A stretch of 64,000 bases of DNA from Fuerstiella sp. (GCA_022447225.1 JAKVAZ010000007.1:50475-114474), one strand, 5' to 3'; positions 20,201 to 28,758 are shown, counted from the stretch's first letter. Notes: generated from the sequence alone by a model not told the origin. Numbers and translations: made by a program.

Positions 20201-20233
20201 AAAACATCCAATGATGATAATCCGATTAACCAT
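14210..20233 (-). CDS. giant exported TPR-repeat protein (2007 residues)
   Basis: This gene spans 6 kb and encodes a predicted exported scaffold. The ATG at 20233 begins a short signal peptide (M-V-N-R-I-I-I-I-G-C-F-S-L-F-S-A) with likely cleavage after A-V-T-A. An upstream GTG or ATG would bury it behind 40 polar residues, so I did not use one. Residues of about 60-900 are near-continuous TPR units (repeated A-x-L-x-P, G-x-x-x-A-x-x-x-L/Y patterns). Residues 900-1350 are less regular, and TPR-like units resume to about 1950. The tail is polar. No enzyme motif is seen. Proteins of this length with only helical repeats are common in planctomycetes, where they may shape periplasmic or membrane-bound assemblies; that is inference. 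Confidence 0.85.
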   Translation of the reverse strand: MVNRIIIIGCFSLFSAVTATEQSGRTAANSLSGDRLIDVLKRRPSFGAVLDRVSRYHTKRGTLEDLIIELSSLPMSHPDAVVSHLIAGMLQIRQGYGAEAVVLLESVEQQRPEDPITSQALGRALRDAGDISAAIAAFERSLKKNPSKSDRRTVYRDLFKLHQRTGNTSRSLKVLLQMESDFPDDRAIQEDIAARLQEYGQLQPALSRWNRLVSGTTNPERRTQYRLSVADVQLRLGQNEQALKTLEAELDQIHPDSWLGELIRARIESVLLSAHGRPGVIKYLRNRLSEQPQEIPSVTRLAALLTAQGEFDEAVGLYFEAIQRRPSSVELRIALIELLTKQGRIREAILLGRELVKLQEAGADEYTVVGRLLLQDPDLTQHQREQQASAVWMRICGHQQDAVTLASVARLHWRSGMPDRATKLYGKAVKLSPDTLTWREELGETLYELGRTEEARRNWNEIAAGSRRTTENLARLSEILEKAGEFAAALQTMQQACLLTPHIDDRLRLARLLRQADRLNEAYAQLSLAQKSPVSPDDRRIINNANIELWEQDPGLHTRIARKHDDLRRTPGDSHGWLQLGLMARTIGRISDAVHYLNQATAAEPDSVLAWQASAEICTEAGLLEQAASANRYIADLSPQYRTQALQRVVELEQQLGRTDQAVLAAELLIRESPEHADSCRQFAELCFTTGREKDGLNCLRTCVRLNPDDHQLTMDLAEIMAERFQLGDSMLLLWQAFHRTQIPDRHFALVEALMETAKQTGTTDRVLDQLATAPGPDPVGRSLCLAAAWKCIDNTARATELLEQAALRFGRDIRILKMQVELAETQEQLDLAAHYQQQLTALSTSAEDRIRLADLQYRTGQLSESELNWIRDARSGNDTTVALRSIDRFLNAGRVEAAELMCQRLSADRPKDWRMLYRLAIIQWRLDHREEAVATLHKIVNLNLSPEHIFLEPESRSDVNTGIPLPAAGRQQSVITELPSAVNPLSRRVNRILSALNWLELYTGDEMYSQPLTPPVDYGGARCTAVGLLWLDQDFDGRLKTESKLAETDQISHRQLADWCSIVVTSRSASSAAQRASISQMVRFDDLIEKLSSSDAPGHQLLMLGLQCRGGVFRSLTTQTFKVSDDPEAAAQVLAAAEKTATEHPEWLGDIGGWPAVFRYLNGSGQSPPWTDVIHRLSQSSNPLTLLSATDLAFAAGDLNAVTTCIQKSMTQLTDHAVMAGLQQYPSRLRSFANPFIEQRNHAAVIQIADLILGLRALSYVPATGHDNSDITMYERTADEYDSATERFPLLTLAADPQFHRRTTKQRTELLRRMVTQDADRRIPVPSTPIQKHLNLEIASLFQDLKSADDSGDAAEMVQIHLNELARDQTSRVCIPAAIALARLCTVQDEHHQAMLAILPVIKRVPDAVELRLALAAYLSRVGAEREALSLMNQFTAQYDRDLILVTERFALEVCVLLRDQERAKLAAQRLFNLNLTGIEADSIAGLLQNIGLTEVSRRFTARMPQASKGRAAGLHRLMTQYFEAGNPAAAVRIARNLLLQPSVTLEDTPVTTSIRIRHDAMNMLSECDALGPVIRQLQSRMSRHDASIHHRHLLVELLRANGRDADADRTAAPLRRSLTEEPDRALRLARQLERQGRIESARDICRYLLQADITLFHRDYYRFIRLFERTGRLEELAEMLLAADLKQEGMSHWGVQQLTERLLPVDENRGLQLFDAAWHAWPAGRPALLANISHDAIWNRPEVFEYECKKLIPTNEYRPAPWSGIGERLNVTGRGRATGMLTRLIRVPVRNRQCTELLQEVRDAVSLQPDWMSGHIYEAVLEAHLGRQESVSERMHRFLDRHLPQMPPGAVWVTACEFEKIGDGDLREIVIRLLRHLSDFQQSGGVLLKSGTSWHASPDYLLAQEYAAAQDTASVAVIVDRLHKRVDEQPNQTEGSDGPDHRSPFQDLASNLKSCAPAQARKILDLARTTEFSANTIPKDHSVVRTAKADQVIQKVRGHLLKQTP

Positions 20234-20547
20234 GCGAACTTTTTTTGAATGGAGTGAATTCTGTGTCACATCAAGACGGTGATTTCGGCAGCAGACGGTT
20301 CTGGTCAGTCCGGATTTATTCTGCCGGCCGGATTCGTCCCCTCTGCCATTCATTGTACCGCCCGGGAACTCAATTGAATCACAACATGCCGGTAAGCATA
20401 AGGAAACGTGAGGATACCCATACGACAGTACCGTTTGGCTATTTTCCGCTGAAAACAGACTCCTGGCGGCTTCGCCTTGAACGTATCAGCAGGAACGCGA
20501 TACTGCCGGAAAACTGTGATGAATAAGCCTGTTTGGAAATTTCGTTC
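20234..20547. other. divergent intergenic region
   Basis: This separates the giant TPR gene from peptide deformylase. It must hold both promoters, but I found no good consensus element and no gene in it. Confidence 0.5.
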
Positions 20548-21141
20548 ATGTGTGCTCTGCAGATCGTCTTTTACCCACATCCGGCTTTGCGGTGGAAATC
20601 CAAAGATATCACCCGCATCGATCCTCAACTGAAGGAATGGGCCAATCAGATGTTTGAACTGATGTACGAGGCCCGTGGAATCGGTCTGGCTGCGAATCAG
20701 GTAGCGCTGCCGTATCGTATGTTTGTGATCAATCCTACAGGTGATCCGGAACAGTCGGAACACGAACAGGTTTTTATTAATCCGGAGATTCTTAGACGAA
20801 ATGGCAGTGAGGAGGCGGAAGAAGGCTGTCTGAGTATGCCCGAAATTTTTGGACCAGTGAATCGGGCTGAAAGGATCGTGGTCGAAGCGTTTGACATCGA
20901 CGGTCAGCAACTGCGACTTGAACTGGGGGGGATCGAAGCGCGAGTCGTTCAGCATGAGACGGATCATCTGGACGGAGTGATGTTCACCGAAAGAGTCGCC
21001 TCTGATACGCTCAGCGAACTTCAGCCCCAGCTGAATGATCTGGTCGCAGAATTTCAAAATTCCCAGGAAAAGGGACTGATTGACTCTGATGAGTTGCTCA
21101 CCCGGAGGCTGAGGCAGCTGGAAACAGAACGCAGCGGGTAG
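20548..21141 (+). CDS. def: peptide deformylase
   Basis: The enzyme removes the formyl group from the initiator methionine of nascent proteins. All three family motifs are present: G-I-G-L-A-A-N-Q (44-51), E-G-C-L-S (92-96) and Q-H-E-T-D-H (135-140). Cys94, His136 and His140 are the metal ligands and the intervening Glu is the catalytic residue. I chose the ATG at 20548 (197 residues), which puts the first strand (L-Q-I-V-F-Y-P-H-P) at the usual position. A TTG 15 bases upstream is possible but unlikely. The tail beyond residue 170 is charged and helical. It is monocistronic in this context. Confidence 0.96.
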   Translation: MCALQIVFYPHPALRWKSKDITRIDPQLKEWANQMFELMYEARGIGLAANQVALPYRMFVINPTGDPEQSEHEQVFINPEILRRNGSEEAEEGCLSMPEIFGPVNRAERIVVEAFDIDGQQLRLELGGIEARVVQHETDHLDGVMFTERVASDTLSELQPQLNDLVAEFQNSQEKGLIDSDELLTRRLRQLETERSG

Positions 21142-21469
21142 TTCGTCTGTGTGTTCCGGAATCCCGGAGTGTGGAACAGGACAGGAGCCGGCTGAGTTTC
21201 CGCAGCGGATGCCAGGTTGACCCTGGATGCGTTGTCCCGGCGAGCAGATGGCAATTGACGCAGAACTGGCTGCCGGACAGATTGACGGTACTGCTGCTTG
21301 AAAGCGACGTGACGCACTCTCACATGAAGCGGATTTTTACCGAGCAAGCAAGTTCGTTGGGGGTGCCGTAATTGCCGGTCTGAGTATCACCGCCGTTAAT
21401 CTGATTGCTGGTGTGGTCTTCGGAATGTCAAACGGTATTTCTTATGTCGCATCGATGTGCCGCGCCGGT
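21142..21469. other. convergent intergenic region, nothing seen
   Basis: These 328 bases lie between the ends of the deformylase and zinc-ribbon genes. I see no gene, no strong hairpin and no repeat. Confidence 0.5.
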
Positions 21470-23266
21470 CTAATCTGCGGAAGCTGTGTCATAGGGAGTC
21501 AGTCCCTGTGCGTTTGCCGCGTCCTGTGTTGTGAGCAGGGCGGAATGACGATTTTCGTTCAGCACAATGACCAGTTTCCCATCGTACTTCATCAGAATCA
21601 TATGGAGTGCTTTTACGGCTGATACCGTTCCCAGGGCATGAGTCTGCGGCATATTTTGAGTAAATCCTGCGGCCCTGAGTGCATCGCCGTCGATGGTCAT
21701 GATCACGCCGGTTTCTCTACTGAGATAAGCCAGTGCTTCGTGTAACGGTTCGCGGCGAAAGTCGACCAGGACCTGCTGATGAAGCGGTTCAGCAACGCTT
21801 TGAGAACCGGTCTTGGCTGTTTTTATTTTTATAGTGGTGCCGGACTGGTGACCTCCGGCCAGGACGGACTGGTTCCATGTGAGTGTCGCCCCTGCGCAAA
21901 GATTACCGGCAGCCTTTTGTGGCAGGATCGTCGTCAGTACCACACCGGTCCCGCTTGTCCGGATCTGAGTAGCAGCAGAAACCGCCTGAATCATAGCAGG
22001 AAATCGTCCAATCATCTTTCTGTGGCCGACAGTTGCGGGCCGCATCGCGCGAACCGTTTCATAAAGCCGCCCCGATAAACCATCCACCTGCTGACGCATT
22101 CTTCTCTGCAGAGCCTCCGGACCGATTTCAGCCGCACAGGTGAGTTTAAGTTCCATCTGGAGGTGCGGGTCCAGATGAATACTCCCGCTCATCATTCGAG
22201 AGACACTGCCAAACCACAATGACGTGTGATCGGCCAGTTCGTGGAGTTGTGGAATCAGTACCAGGTTTTTGTGGACTTCCAGCACGGGTAAATCTGCAAG
22301 CAGCGTCAAGTGTCGGGTTCGGTCGGATACCTGTAATAACGCTTCCATGTCCGGGTGCGGTACGGCGGGATATTGTTTGGTGTCTGCCAAATCTTCTGCA
22401 ACATCCAGTGAACAGACGGCAATTGTTTTCGTATCAATCACCATAAATGCTAAATCTTCTGATTGATAAAGTTTTGTCGCCAGGTCTGGAAGCTGTGTGC
22501 CTCGAATCCGTTTTAGCAGTACCTCAGGTTCCGGATGTTCGTTCAGCAGTCGTGTAACCGCTGCAACGGTCGGTGTACTGGTACGCGCACCAAAATTAAC
22601 AGCAATCGTAAGTTCCTGGATCTCAGAAGGAGCAAACCTTGTGGTGTGCTCAATAAAATCGTGCAGCCAGGTTCCGAGATTCCCGAGTGTTGCCGTAATT
22701 TCACGTCGGTTGGTTTCCTGGGTTTGGATCTGAGCCGGGCGCAGGTGCAACATGAGATGCGGAACGATCGGTATGTACTCCATACTGATTGTCGTACCGT
22801 TCGTCGGACCGACTGTTGTGTGGCCCGGTCCGACAGGCGTCGAGTCCACTGTCTGCACGTTGTCCCTTGGTGTGACAGTGACGTTGAGTGTCGGAGTTCC
22901 AGTCGTTGAAGTTTTTTCACCGCCTGAAAACAGCCAGGTCATTGTGGTGCCGGCAAGAGTGACCAGGAACAGAAGAATCCACACGATCGACACTTGTTGT
23001 TGTCGGCCACGCCTTTTCAAAATGCTGACGTGACTGTACGGACTGTTGTGTACTGTGGATAACCCGGACGTCAACGACTCTGATGCAGGAGACTGATTGT
23101 GCGGCCCCTGACGAGCGAATGTTTTCTGATGGTGCTGATCCGGGGGGATCGCTGCGACAAACTTTGACTTGCAGCGTGGACAGCGAATACTGCGTCCAAT
23201 CAGTCGTTTGTCAGGAAGACGCAGCGCACTCGAACAAACTGTGCATTGGGTCGTGACCGCAGCCAT
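21470..23266 (-). CDS. MJ0042-type zinc-ribbon membrane protein with STN-like C-terminus
   Basis: This encodes 598 residues of unknown function. The N-terminus is a zinc ribbon with C8-x-x-C11 and C29-P-x-C32, the layout of the MJ0042 family. A single membrane span follows at about 85-108 (V-S-I-V-W-I-L-L-F-L-V...). A large region of about 150-480 probably lies outside the cytoplasm. Near the C-terminus, V-D-F-R-R-E-P-L-H-E-A-L-A-Y-L resembles the short STN-like domain found at secretin and TonB-receptor N-termini. The ATG at 23266 starts right at the ribbon; an upstream TTG is disfavoured. It lies 144 bp downstream of the SH3-TPR gene in the same direction and may share its transcript. Confidence 0.75.
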   Translation of the reverse strand: MAAVTTQCTVCSSALRLPDKRLIGRSIRCPRCKSKFVAAIPPDQHHQKTFARQGPHNQSPASESLTSGLSTVHNSPYSHVSILKRRGRQQQVSIVWILLFLVTLAGTTMTWLFSGGEKTSTTGTPTLNVTVTPRDNVQTVDSTPVGPGHTTVGPTNGTTISMEYIPIVPHLMLHLRPAQIQTQETNRREITATLGNLGTWLHDFIEHTTRFAPSEIQELTIAVNFGARTSTPTVAAVTRLLNEHPEPEVLLKRIRGTQLPDLATKLYQSEDLAFMVIDTKTIAVCSLDVAEDLADTKQYPAVPHPDMEALLQVSDRTRHLTLLADLPVLEVHKNLVLIPQLHELADHTSLWFGSVSRMMSGSIHLDPHLQMELKLTCAAEIGPEALQRRMRQQVDGLSGRLYETVRAMRPATVGHRKMIGRFPAMIQAVSAATQIRTSGTGVVLTTILPQKAAGNLCAGATLTWNQSVLAGGHQSGTTIKIKTAKTGSQSVAEPLHQQVLVDFRREPLHEALAYLSRETGVIMTIDGDALRAAGFTQNMPQTHALGTVSAVKALHMILMKYDGKLVIVLNENRHSALLTTQDAANAQGLTPYDTASAD

Positions 23267-23410
23267 AAGTCCTAAGATTGTGTAGCCAGGACTGTGAAGA
23301 CTCAAATGATCCAGGCAGTGTGCCGGGGATTTGAACCTGAAAAAATTTTAAGCGAACCAAATCCCGTGACTGCACCGCTACCGACACGCAGCACAAATTC
23401 AGTTGATCCG

Positions 23411-24532
23411 CTACTGTCGTACGGGTTTTCCGGCAGCAATCAGTGCCTGATGAGATTTTAGCTGAGTCTGTTCATTTTCGGGTGCCAGTTCGATGGCTCG
23501 AGCCATGGCCCTGGCGGCACCGTCAAAGTCGTTGACAGCTGCCCGGGCCACCGCCAGTGTGTCCAGCATGTTCCAGTGTTCTTGTTCGCTCATCGAGTTA
23601 GCTTTTTCAGCAAGTGAGAGAGCCCTGAGAGCATCTCGGATGTTATTGTCTTTGGCTGTGGCCAGTGTGAACGCCAGATCGTTGATCGGTTCAAAACTTT
23701 CCGGATCGAACTCCATTGATTTGTGCAGGTCGTTGATTGCCTTTTGGTACTGGCCGAGCCGTCGGTAAGAAAATGCACGGTTGTTGTATGCAGCGGCATA
23801 TGTACTGTCGATGCTGATTGCGGCCGTGTAGTCGGCGATAGCCTGCTGCGGGTGACCACTCTTTTGGTTGACAACTCCCCGATTCAGCAGGGCTTCCGGG
23901 TATCGGGGATTCAGGAGCAGCGCCTGACGAATATCAATGCGCGCATCGGAATATTGTTCCATCGCGATATGAACCAGCGCCCGATTGTTGAACGCTACAA
24001 AATGCGTGGAATCGTTTTTGATTGCTGAACTGAAGTCCACAATGGCTGCCGGATAGTTACCGAGCAGGTAATGACACTGACCTCGGTTGTTCAGCACACC
24101 CGCGTTTTGGGGTGATTTCTGAAGGCTACTGGTGAAATCCATCAACGCACGTTCGTATCGTTTGTGAGCGATAAAAACGACACCTCGAATGTGATATGCC
24201 TCAGCGGTGGGAGTTTTTGCGACACGATCGGAAGCGACTGAGATCGCTTTCTGAAAGAAGATGCCGTCGTTCTCCCACAGCCAGCCACCTTTGCTCTGAA
24301 TCCAGAGCCACTCGCCGTTCACAAGTGAGACATCGAACACTTCTCCCGGATACGCGCGCCACACTGTGGCTTGTGGTGTTCTGAGTTCCGCACCGGCGTT
24401 GGTGACAATAAATTTTTGACCGACACGCGAATCTGACTGTGTAGTCTGTCCGCGGACGGCGGAAATGCAGGACAGCAGCAGTAAAATCGCACAGGAACTT
24501 GGTTTGCGGAGGCGAGGATTACCGAGCAACAT
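23411..24532 (-). CDS. exported SH3-like/TPR protein
   Basis: The 373-residue product has a signal peptide (hydrophobic core A-I-L-L-L-L-S-C-I-S-A, cleavage near V-R-G-Q). An SH3-like beta module of about 60 residues comes next (G-E-W-L-W-I-Q and G-G-W-L-W). At least six TPR repeats follow (N-N-R-G/A, A-I-x-D-(Y/F), Y-x-x-A-x-x-N-R motifs). It is a plausible periplasmic or envelope scaffold with no enzymatic motif. Its architecture resembles the separate SH3-like and TPR genes at the left of the window. It may lead an operon with the zinc-ribbon gene downstream. Confidence 0.82.
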   Translation of the reverse strand: MLLGNPRLRKPSSCAILLLLSCISAVRGQTTQSDSRVGQKFIVTNAGAELRTPQATVWRAYPGEVFDVSLVNGEWLWIQSKGGWLWENDGIFFQKAISVASDRVAKTPTAEAYHIRGVVFIAHKRYERALMDFTSSLQKSPQNAGVLNNRGQCHYLLGNYPAAIVDFSSAIKNDSTHFVAFNNRALVHIAMEQYSDARIDIRQALLLNPRYPEALLNRGVVNQKSGHPQQAIADYTAAISIDSTYAAAYNNRAFSYRRLGQYQKAINDLHKSMEFDPESFEPINDLAFTLATAKDNNIRDALRALSLAEKANSMSEQEHWNMLDTLAVARAAVNDFDGAARAMARAIELAPENEQTQLKSHQALIAAGKPVRQ

Positions 24533-25116
24533 TTGTCGTGAACTTCATTATCGGTTTGGTCGCCGTCGAAGTTCCCCGCTGACAGACAGACACAGTCCGT
24601 CCAGGAAAACATGAACCAGCGATTTGGAAGTCAGTACATACAAGCGGAATTTGCCGAAAAACCTAAGCGTCCTGACAGTGTGCACTTGAGGACAGAAATT
24701 TGAAAGCGGCACATCACTATCATACTTGGGTATGTCGTTGTAAGGAATCCCGCTTCACCTCCTGTGGTTTGTGGTGGTGAATCGCTGTCATACCCGTACC
24801 GAGTGACCTGTGGGTGAGTTTGCCTGCGGTTTTTCAGTTGTCGTCGGTGGCGGGGGTTGTGTCGGTGACTTCAGGAGTCACCGGTTTCAGCATGAATTGA
24901 TTCAACCGGATTTTCAGGTCGTGCCGATAATTCGAAGGTTGAACCAGTTCTTTTTGCAGCGGGAAGCCGGTCTCGAGGGAACGGATTCCCGCTGAGCTGT
25001 GCGAATTGTCGCAACGGTTGCTTTGTATCGACTTCTGTCGTCCGGCGGAATCAACCGATTCGGAGTGATTCTGCCTCTGTATCAGACTCATTGTCTCCGA
25101 ACTGAGGGGATTCGAC
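24533..25116. other. 584-bp divergent intergenic region
   Basis: This separates the SH3-TPR gene (minus) from the ExbB-like operon (plus). I see no gene. A short dyad CATAC-TTGG-GTATG lies at 24721-24734. A GATAAT at 24926-24931 has no convincing -35. The operon promoter should be here, but I cannot place it with confidence. Confidence 0.5.
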
Positions 25117-26367
25117 GTGCAGGAAATGCCGGTAACAGCATCTCAACGAACGCCAGGCAGAGTATACCTTCTTGGTCTGCTTTTGACCGGGGCGTTCTAT
25201 GCAACGGCTCCGTTTATTCCAGGAATTCAGCCGTTCGTTCGTCGTTACTTTTGCAGCCATCCGATTGAGGTTCTAAGTACGGCTTTGTTCTTCTGCGGGA
25301 TTGCGGTCCTGTTCCATCGACTTTTGCGACTGCGGGCCGAAAGATCTGCAATTCGAATTGTCGAGGAATCTGCGTCTCACTGGGGTGCAGGAAGCAGCGC
25401 AGCGTTGAGGAACTGCTATGAAGCTCAACCAGCCGGTTTTCAGAAGACTGCGATCGCGGAACGACTGCGTGACGCTGTGCAGTATGTTAACGGATCCGGT
25501 GACTCGGGCCTGGAACAGCACTTGCGGTATCTGGCGGAACTGGCAGCTGATCGCCTGCATCAGAGTTATGCGTTGATTCGCACCATCACCTGGGCAATTC
25601 CGATCTTGGGATTTCTGGGAACCGTAATGGGAATCACGATAGCCATTGCAAATCTCACACCGGAGCAACTGGACTCGTCGCTTCCTGAGGTGGTTGGCGG
25701 ACTGGAAGCCGCATTTGATACGACCGCACTGGCACTGGGAATGTCCATCCTTCTCGTGTTTGCTGCATTTGTAACGGAACGAAGCGAACAGAATGTTCTC
25801 AACATTGTAGAACGACTGGGTATTAACCACATTCTGCCGCGTTTTGCGTCGCAACCGTTTGGGCATTCGTCTGTTCTTCCTGATGCCGATGACTGGAATC
25901 GCCAGTGTGAAGCTCTGCAGTCCGTCTGGACTGATACTCTCAGCCAGCATTTTGAGTTGCTTTCAGAAAGACTGCAGTCTGATGTTGAACTCACGCTGGA
26001 TAGTCACCGTGAAGCGGCAACTGCAGCACGGTTCAGCCTGGATCAGACGATGAAAGACAGCGCAGCAGAGTACGCAAAGACAATGACAGAGAGTCTTTGC
26101 AGTTTTTCAGATCGTGTTGATCACTGGCAGCGGGCGATGCTGGTCAGTTCCACCTCCGCGGCGGAACAGACTGAGGCAATTCATCAACTAGGCCGCACAC
26201 TGATGAAAATGAATGAGTCAGAAGAACGACTGGCAGGTCTGCAGAAGCAGTTGAATGACAATCTTCAGGCGGTTCGGACTGCTGACGCACTTGAACAGGC
26301 GGTGTCCAGTTTGTCGGCGGCTGTCAATCTGTTGACGACAAAAACGTCGCACCGCACGGCTGCCTGA
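25117..26367 (+). CDS. MotA/TolQ/ExbB-like proton channel subunit
   Basis: This is the first gene of a three-gene operon. The 416-residue protein has four predicted membrane spans (about 15-34, 50-70, 158-178 and 198-219). The last two carry the family signatures G-F-L-G-T-V-M-G-I and G-G-L-E-A-A-F-D-T-T-A-L-A-L-G. In this family the pentameric ring conducts protons with partner rods in its centre. Four spans resemble MotA more than ExbB (three). The C-terminal 195 residues are hydrophilic and probably coiled coil, an unusually long cytoplasmic tail that recalls ZorA. A GTG at 25117 has GAGGGGA six bases upstream; the ATG at 25126 is the alternative. The driven process is unknown. Confidence 0.88.
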   Translation: MQEMPVTASQRTPGRVYLLGLLLTGAFYATAPFIPGIQPFVRRYFCSHPIEVLSTALFFCGIAVLFHRLLRLRAERSAIRIVEESASHWGAGSSAALRNCYEAQPAGFQKTAIAERLRDAVQYVNGSGDSGLEQHLRYLAELAADRLHQSYALIRTITWAIPILGFLGTVMGITIAIANLTPEQLDSSLPEVVGGLEAAFDTTALALGMSILLVFAAFVTERSEQNVLNIVERLGINHILPRFASQPFGHSSVLPDADDWNRQCEALQSVWTDTLSQHFELLSERLQSDVELTLDSHREAATAARFSLDQTMKDSAAEYAKTMTESLCSFSDRVDHWQRAMLVSSTSAAEQTEAIHQLGRTLMKMNESEERLAGLQKQLNDNLQAVRTADALEQAVSSLSAAVNLLTTKTSHRTAA

Positions 26368-26505
26368 CCGCAGTGACGTCATGACCTTCTGTGTTATCTG
26401 TTAGCACAACCGATTTCGTCGCATGGATTTCAGGAGACCGATCTCAGACCGATGGGCAGAGTCTTCCCGGCTGACTGAAGGACGTTGAAGGTGTAACAGC
26501 ACGAG

Positions 26506-28758
26506 ATGGTAACACGTCGAAACGAAAAAACGATTTCGCTGTTCCCCTTTTTGGCAGTCCTTGTCTGCACGATGGGGGCACTGATTCTGCTTCTGCTTGT
26601 CACAACGCGACGCATACGTCAGAAGCAGCAGGCCACGCCTGTTGAAACTGTTCTTTCAGATTCCGCTGTCGTTGAGCCCGTATCTCAGCCGGCAGGTGGC
26701 GTCGATTCCGGAGCGACAGTTGCGGAATCAGTGTTGGCGAGTGTTGAACTGGCAGTCGCTCGGCAGCAGAGCCTGGAAAACGAGCTAAGTCTCAAGGTTT
26801 ACAAGCGAGACCATTCAGCATTGTTTCAGCAGGTCAGTCGGCATACCCGGGAAGTGGCGGAACTAAAGTGTGTGCTGGAAGCGGAATGCGAAAACAGCAA
26901 TACAGCGTCCTCAGACAATAACACATTAACCCGAGAGTTAACGGATCTTCAAAATGAGAGAGTCAAGCTGGAGGATGAGCTGAAAACGTTTCGAGAGTCG
27001 GTCAGGCAATCGGAGGTCAAACGGTCGGCGGCAGAATCGATGGTGGTGACAGCAAATCAACTGATTGAAGAGCGGCATTCGGCGCTTCAGGATCTAAGTG
27101 AGATTCGCCAGGATCAGCTGGCTGATCCCGGGACGACAGTAACGATCATTGAATTCAGTAACTCCGCCGGCACAGCCAGAACTCCCATCGTTGTGGACGT
27201 GACTGGCAGCGAATTCGTATTTCCGGCAACGCAGATCAAAATTCGACGAAGTGATATGGAGGGTGTGTTACCGACAGACAATCCTCTGTTGTCCGGTGTA
27301 CTGGCAGTGCACCGCAAACGCTGCTCTGTCTCATCAGGGTCGCGACCTTACGTCCTGTTGCTGGTGAGACCGGCAGGCACGCTTGATTTTTATCTTGCTC
27401 AGCGAATATTCACGGAATCCGGCATTCATTTTGGTTACGAGCTACTGGAAGAGAACGCAGCCATTGCAGCAGCACAGCCAGTCGAAGGTGAAGCCGATGT
27501 TCTGGAGACTGCTGTCCGGCACTCACTTCAGCGGCGTGACCAACAGGCTCGGATTGCCTTCTCACTTCGTCAGAGGATTGCGGCTGCGCGGGGTGCCCGG
27601 CGCGACAATCGCGACCGTTCGTATTTTGGTTCAAATGAAACGACCGCCAGTGGTCGTCGCCGCTATTTTAGTGAACCGTTTGATGATACGGAACTGGACG
27701 AGTCCTCACAGAATCCATTGAAACGGTATGCAGAACGGACCCAACCTGAACAGGACAGTTCCGACAGGCACAGGAGCTTTGGTTCTTCAAAGTTTCCGCA
27801 CGGGGGTGCGGACGAATCAGGGGATCCGGCAGCCCGATTTTCAAATCCGGAAGAAGTGCGGAAAGAAGTCTGGAGGTCGATTCCGTCCGTGGCCGAGGCG
27901 CAGAATCATGTTGAAGGAGCACTCGCCCAGGCTCTTGCTGAACGCAGGCGGCGACAGGATCGGAATCGAGGAAGCAGTGCCGGTACAAAGTTTTCCTCCA
28001 GCGATTTACTGAAACCGCAACGGACGCGGGAGAAGGGGTCTCCGGACGTTCGGGGCAGTGGTGACGGTGACTTATCAGATGAGTTTGTGAATACATCAAC
28101 ATTCGCTGAGTCCGATGTTGAAGAATTTCGGGCTGAGCAGCAGCCACTGACTCCGCGACCGGTTCCGCAAAATTCATCCCCTCGTCATGCCGGCGGGAAT
28201 TCGGTACCCGGAGGGACTCAACCGGGACGTCCTTCGCAGGAGGGGCACAACCACCGTCCGAATGAAACTTCAGTTGATGCCTTAAATCCGCCGGACAGCA
28301 CGATGGCCCGGACAAGTGCATTGTCTCCGAAAGGGGGATCAGCCGGAGGCAGTCCGAGCCGCACAATCACTGGTGGTTTGATCACGTATAAACAAGTTAC
28401 CATTTATCTTGATCCACAGCATTTCACCATCGCCGGTCAACCATCGGTGGCACTTCACGGACGGACGGTCAGTCACATCACTCAGGAGCTGGCGGACCGA
28501 CTGTTTGAAATCAGCTTGCAGAACCCGCATCCGCTGGTGGAAATGACAGCACCTTCTGCAAAATTTGTGGTCAGCCCCGGGGCTCACACCTTGTATCTGC
28601 AGCTGGCGACCGGTTTGCACAGATTGAGGATCCCCGTGGCTTCCATGGTGAGTATGGAGGCATTTGTGAGGAGTGATGACCGAGTTTTTGAACCAGTCAC
28701 AAAACCTGCTGTGCAGCAACCGACGTCTCAGTTCTCCGATGTGGGGGACCTGCCATGA
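26506..28758 (+). CDS. membrane-anchored ExbD-like coiled-coil protein lacking the membrane Asp
   Basis: This is the middle gene of the operon, encoding 750 residues. A short basic N-terminus is followed by one span (about 12-33, L-F-P-F-L-A-V-L-V-C-T-M-G-A-L-I) placed like the span of ExbD or MotB but without an acidic residue. Residues 75-200 look coiled coil. Residues 210-320 form a small alpha/beta domain whose end (L-L-V-R-P-A-G then a helix, then G-I-H-F-G-Y-E-L) resembles the distal ExbD fold. Residues 330-615 are low complexity, rich in R, S, P and G, probably disordered. Residues 620-730 form a separate beta-rich domain. Its ATGA overlap with the next gene implies translational coupling. 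The function is not known. Confidence 0.8.
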   Translation: MVTRRNEKTISLFPFLAVLVCTMGALILLLLVTTRRIRQKQQATPVETVLSDSAVVEPVSQPAGGVDSGATVAESVLASVELAVARQQSLENELSLKVYKRDHSALFQQVSRHTREVAELKCVLEAECENSNTASSDNNTLTRELTDLQNERVKLEDELKTFRESVRQSEVKRSAAESMVVTANQLIEERHSALQDLSEIRQDQLADPGTTVTIIEFSNSAGTARTPIVVDVTGSEFVFPATQIKIRRSDMEGVLPTDNPLLSGVLAVHRKRCSVSSGSRPYVLLLVRPAGTLDFYLAQRIFTESGIHFGYELLEENAAIAAAQPVEGEADVLETAVRHSLQRRDQQARIAFSLRQRIAAARGARRDNRDRSYFGSNETTASGRRRYFSEPFDDTELDESSQNPLKRYAERTQPEQDSSDRHRSFGSSKFPHGGADESGDPAARFSNPEEVRKEVWRSIPSVAEAQNHVEGALAQALAERRRRQDRNRGSSAGTKFSSSDLLKPQRTREKGSPDVRGSGDGDLSDEFVNTSTFAESDVEEFRAEQQPLTPRPVPQNSSPRHAGGNSVPGGTQPGRPSQEGHNHRPNETSVDALNPPDSTMARTSALSPKGGSAGGSPSRTITGGLITYKQVTIYLDPQHFTIAGQPSVALHGRTVSHITQELADRLFEISLQNPHPLVEMTAPSAKFVVSPGAHTLYLQLATGLHRLRIPVASMVSMEAFVRSDDRVFEPVTKPAVQQPTSQFSDVGDLP

